Positions 44,629 to 46,685 of a DNA stretch of 46,685 bases are shown piece after piece. The notes under the pieces were generated by a model that was not told the origin of the DNA, made no database searches, and saw only the letters and a list, made by a program, of their open reading frames with translations. A program made the position numbers and the translations under genes. This DNA is from Blastocatellia bacterium. GTDB lineage: Bacteria; Acidobacteriota; Blastocatellia; Chloracidobacteriales; Chloracidobacteriaceae. How positions within the stretch are numbered: position 1 is the stretch's first letter; each line of letters starts with the position of its first letter. The stretch covers positions 1 to 46,685 of the forward strand of contig JAIBAN010000066.1 in the NCBI GenBank assembly GCA_019695185.1, given 5' to 3'.

Positions 44629-45189
44629 ATGAGCCAAACTTCCCCCGCTGGTTCCAGCCAGATTGATTTTTCGCAAGCCGCCCTGGAGCACCTGGATGCG
44701 CTTTACGGCTTTGCCATGGTTTTGACACGGGACCGGGGCGAAGCCGAAGACCTGGTTCAGGAAACCTATTTGCGGGCGTTCCGCGCCTTTGGCCGCCTTG
44801 CCCCTGACAGCAATTTGAAAGGCTGGTTGTTTGCCATCATGCGCAACATCCGCTTGAATCAGCTCCGCCATGACCAAAGCGGCCCCCAGTTTGTGGAAAT
44901 TGACGCCGAAGAACCGGACCGGATGCAGGTGCTGGCGCAGGCCGCCACCGAACCTCATGCCACCCTGGTGCAAAAAGTGGAACGCGAACAAATCCGCACC
45001 GCGATTGAACGGCTTCCGGCGCATTACCGCGAGGTCGTGCTCCTGCGGGACATTGAGGGCTTCAGCTACCAGCAAATTGCCGCCATATTACAACGACCTG
45101 CCGGCACCGTGATGTCCCGCTTGGGCCGCGCCCGCGAGCAACTTCGGGCGTTGCTGGCACATTGGTATACAGGCCCTGCCACGCATTGA
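44629..45189 (+). CDS. ECF-type RNA polymerase sigma factor (sigma-70 family)
   Basis: About 186 residues from the ATG at 44629, which has AAGG eight bases upstream; a GTG two codons earlier lies too close to that site. Region 2 (GFAMVLTRDRGEAEDLVQET, then GWLFAIMRNIRLNQLR) and region 4 (AIERLPAHYREVVLLRDIEG, FSYQQIAAILQRPAGTVMSRLGRAREQL) are complete, and regions 1 and 3 are absent as expected for group 4 sigma factors. It is followed after 28 bases by its probable anti-sigma factor. The regulon is unknown. Confidence 0.95.
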   Translation: MSQTSPAGSSQIDFSQAALEHLDALYGFAMVLTRDRGEAEDLVQETYLRAFRAFGRLAPDSNLKGWLFAIMRNIRLNQLRHDQSGPQFVEIDAEEPDRMQVLAQAATEPHATLVQKVEREQIRTAIERLPAHYREVVLLRDIEGFSYQQIAAILQRPAGTVMSRLGRAREQLRALLAHWYTGPATH

Positions 45190-45217
45190 CTGTTGGGGAA
45201 CGGAACAGGAACGCATC

Positions 45218-46129
45218 ATGACCATGAAAGAATGCCAACATATTCAACTCTTAACTTCAATCTATTTGGATGATGAGTTGCAAAACGGGGAACGGGACGC
45301 GTTTGAAACCCACCTCAGCACCTGTGCCGCCTGTCGTGCGCTGGTTGACCAGGAGCGGGCCTGGCTGGGCGCGGTTCGTTCGGCCCGGCCCCTCTATCAG
45401 GCCCCGGCGGAACTGCGGGCCAGAATTGAAAAAAATCTGGCGGAATCTTCGGGGGTTTGGACAGCCCCGGCTGAATTGCGCCGAAAACTGAACCAAATGC
45501 TGCCCCAGGCTGCTTTTCCCTGGCAGTCCCGGTGGCCGGTGCGCCTTCCGGCTTTGGCCCTGGTGCTGGTGGTGCTGATTGGGGTCTCGTGGTGGTGGGA
45601 AAAAACGCATTCTCTGGTTTCCGGTTTCCCCAAACCCTCGGAATTCGCCCTGATGGCGGTTGAAACCCATATCCGCCGCCTGAACGGCAAACTGCCCTTG
45701 GAATTTGAATCAAATTCACCCGTGGCCATTTCCGACTGGTTTGCCGGCAAAGTTACGTTCAGTCTCAAACTGCCCAATTACCAGGAATCATCCGGCCAGA
45801 ATAAACTCTACAGTTTGGAAGGGGCCCGGTTGGTGGCCTTGCGCAATGATTATGCGGCCTATGTTGCCTATCGGATGCAAAAACGGCCCATCACGCTGGT
45901 CGTCACAACCAGCGCCATTGCCGCCCCGGAAGGCGGGGAACCGGTTGTTTCCAAAGGTGTGACGTTTCATTGTGATGCGGTCAACGGCTACAAGGTGATT
46001 ACCTGGTCTGACCGGGGGTTGACCTATGCCTTGGTTTCAGACCTGGAGGAGCGAGGCCAGCAATCCTGCATTGTCTGTCATGCCGGAACCAAAGACCGTG
46101 ACTTTATTGAGGGCCTTCGCCCTCGATAA
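45218..46129 (+). CDS. Membrane anti-sigma factor with zinc-binding domain and C-terminal CxxCH motif
   Basis: 303 residues. The N-terminal cytoplasmic part has the ZAS/zf-HC2 pattern Cys6, His32-x3-Cys36-x2-Cys39 (THLSTCAACRALVDQE), which should hold the ECF sigma factor encoded just upstream. One TM helix lies at about 108-125 (LPALALVLVVLIGVSWWW). The extracytoplasmic domain of about 175 residues ends with SCIVCHAGTKDRDF, i.e. Cys284-x-x-Cys287-His288, matching the c-type haem attachment motif. The domain also contains GVTFHCDAVNGYKVITWSDRGLTYALVSD, typical of anti-sigma outer domains. The CxxCH may bind haem or act as a redox switch; this is inference from the motif alone. Translation is probably coupled to the sigma gene. 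Confidence 0.9.
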   Translation: MTMKECQHIQLLTSIYLDDELQNGERDAFETHLSTCAACRALVDQERAWLGAVRSARPLYQAPAELRARIEKNLAESSGVWTAPAELRRKLNQMLPQAAFPWQSRWPVRLPALALVLVVLIGVSWWWEKTHSLVSGFPKPSEFALMAVETHIRRLNGKLPLEFESNSPVAISDWFAGKVTFSLKLPNYQESSGQNKLYSLEGARLVALRNDYAAYVAYRMQKRPITLVVTTSAIAAPEGGEPVVSKGVTFHCDAVNGYKVITWSDRGLTYALVSDLEERGQQSCIVCHAGTKDRDFIEGLRPR

Positions 46130-46251
46130 GCTTTGCTGATTCCAGATAACCACCAGGTCATGCCGGGTCAAACCCAGCCGACCTCCTCTGCTGGTCCGGC
46201 TCCAACCTGAAAACAGGTTCGGGCTTCAGGGTTACACATCCAGAAACCGGG

Positions 46252-46685
46252 TTATTTGAAGGTTGCGTTGTCAATTGATTTCACAAGCCGGACGGGGGGT
46301 CCTGGTTTCCGGGCATAAAACAGATACGGGCCATAGGGCGAAATTTCCAAAGCCAATTCGATGGGATAATTCGACTCCAGATTGGGGCTGCCAATCCGGA
46401 ATGTCCGATGGAATCCGGCTTGTTCCAATTGGGTCCGCAGAAACGTGTTTTCACTGTAAATGATGGCGTAATCCACCTCCGGCAACAGCTTTTGCAAATC
46501 TTCGGCAAAAGGTTTCCCACCGGCAAAGGACGTGTCAGGGCTGTACATATGCCAACCCAGGTTTCTCCCGGCGTAATAAAAGGAAAGCCCGAAATTATCC
46601 AGAAAGACTTTGCGGGGGCCGGTGCCAATATGGTGCATACCAGCCTGAAGGAGCAGATTTGGATCCGTTTTGGCTTTGTAATAAA
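46252..46685 (-). CDS. C-terminal part of an unidentified protein, cut by the window edge
   Basis: The frame is open from the window edge (46685) to the stop at 46252, about 144 codons; the true start lies outside, so an internal ATG at 46638 is not taken as the start. The visible part reads as an alpha/beta soluble domain (KVFLDNFGLSFYYAGRN, DYAIIYSENTFLRTQLEQAG, YGPYLFYARKPG). This resembles the C-terminal extracytoplasmic domain of GT39/ArnT-like membrane glycosyltransferases, where a short 'cannot both be seen' substrate-side domain follows the TM region. That assignment is weak, since no TM part is visible. Codon pattern and smooth reading support a real gene. Confidence 0.6.
   Translation of the reverse strand, partial: YYKAKTDPNLLLQAGMHHIGTGPRKVFLDNFGLSFYYAGRNLGWHMYSPDTSFAGGKPFAEDLQKLLPEVDYAIIYSENTFLRTQLEQAGFHRTFRIGSPNLESNYPIELALEISPYGPYLFYARKPGPPVRLVKSIDNATFK

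Overview
The window looks like about 47 kb of chromosome from a free-living Gram-negative bacterium with large multidomain regulatory and secreted proteins. The mix of FG-GAP/He_PIG/Calx-beta surface proteins, PknB-type kinases fused to TPR arrays, CHAT and caspase-like proteases carrying TPR or WD40 arrays, and moderate-to-high GC suggests Acidobacteriota (Blastocatellia-like). This is inference: there is no rRNA or other marker gene, and Planctomycetota or Myxococcota are not excluded. No tRNA, rRNA, transposase or CRISPR array was recognised.

Layout. 1-5288: a terminator-like hairpin, then a very large secreted protein (two putative 7-bladed FG-GAP propellers, seven He_PIG Ig-like repeats, Calx-beta, IPT/TIG, dockerin-like end). 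5447-12103 (minus): a tripartite CzcCBA/CusCBA-type heavy-metal RND efflux set, with a small secreted protein first and a long inverted repeat between adaptor and pump genes. 12213-16196 (minus): a Pls/PosA-type non-ribosomal peptide synthetase (adenylation, carrier, six-TM region) lying directly upstream in the same direction. 16197-17028: a gene-free spacer with terminators and a dispersed palindromic repeat. 17029-19509: a TMEM43-family membrane protein, a small excisionase-like HTH protein and a DUF2878 membrane protein.

19663-29092 (minus): a PknB-like kinase with an activation segment enlarged by about 110 residues, an HK-REC-HK hybrid histidine kinase, and a TPR-CHAT protease whose reading frame breaks by one base between the TPR and CHAT parts. 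29478-33245 (plus): a divergent 14-repeat WD40 protein with a C-terminal caspase-like (C14) protease. A 67-bp direct repeat carrying a 20-bp palindrome flanks this gene. 33470-35156 (minus): a ParAB pair with plasmid-like character, adjoining the second copy of that repeat. 35396-39070 (plus): a second PknB-like kinase, membrane-anchored, with ten tandem 46-residue TPR-like repeats. 39092-44370 (minus): an alpha-2-macroglobulin-like thioester protein and an enterochelin-esterase-type hydrolase, separated by short repeats. 44629-46129 (plus): an ECF sigma factor with a zinc-finger anti-sigma factor that has a CxxCH motif near its C-terminus. 46252-46685 (minus): the C-terminal part of an unidentified protein that runs off the window.

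The most interesting stretch is 19.6-44.4 kb. Two clan-CD proteases with sensor-type repeat arrays (TPR-CHAT and WD40-caspase) are transcribed divergently, beside two Ser/Thr kinases, a hybrid histidine kinase, ParAB and an A2M-like (protease-trap family) protein. Both proteases start with an apparent export signal or membrane anchor, so any common pathway would probably act at the envelope. That they work together is a hypothesis from gene neighbourhood only.
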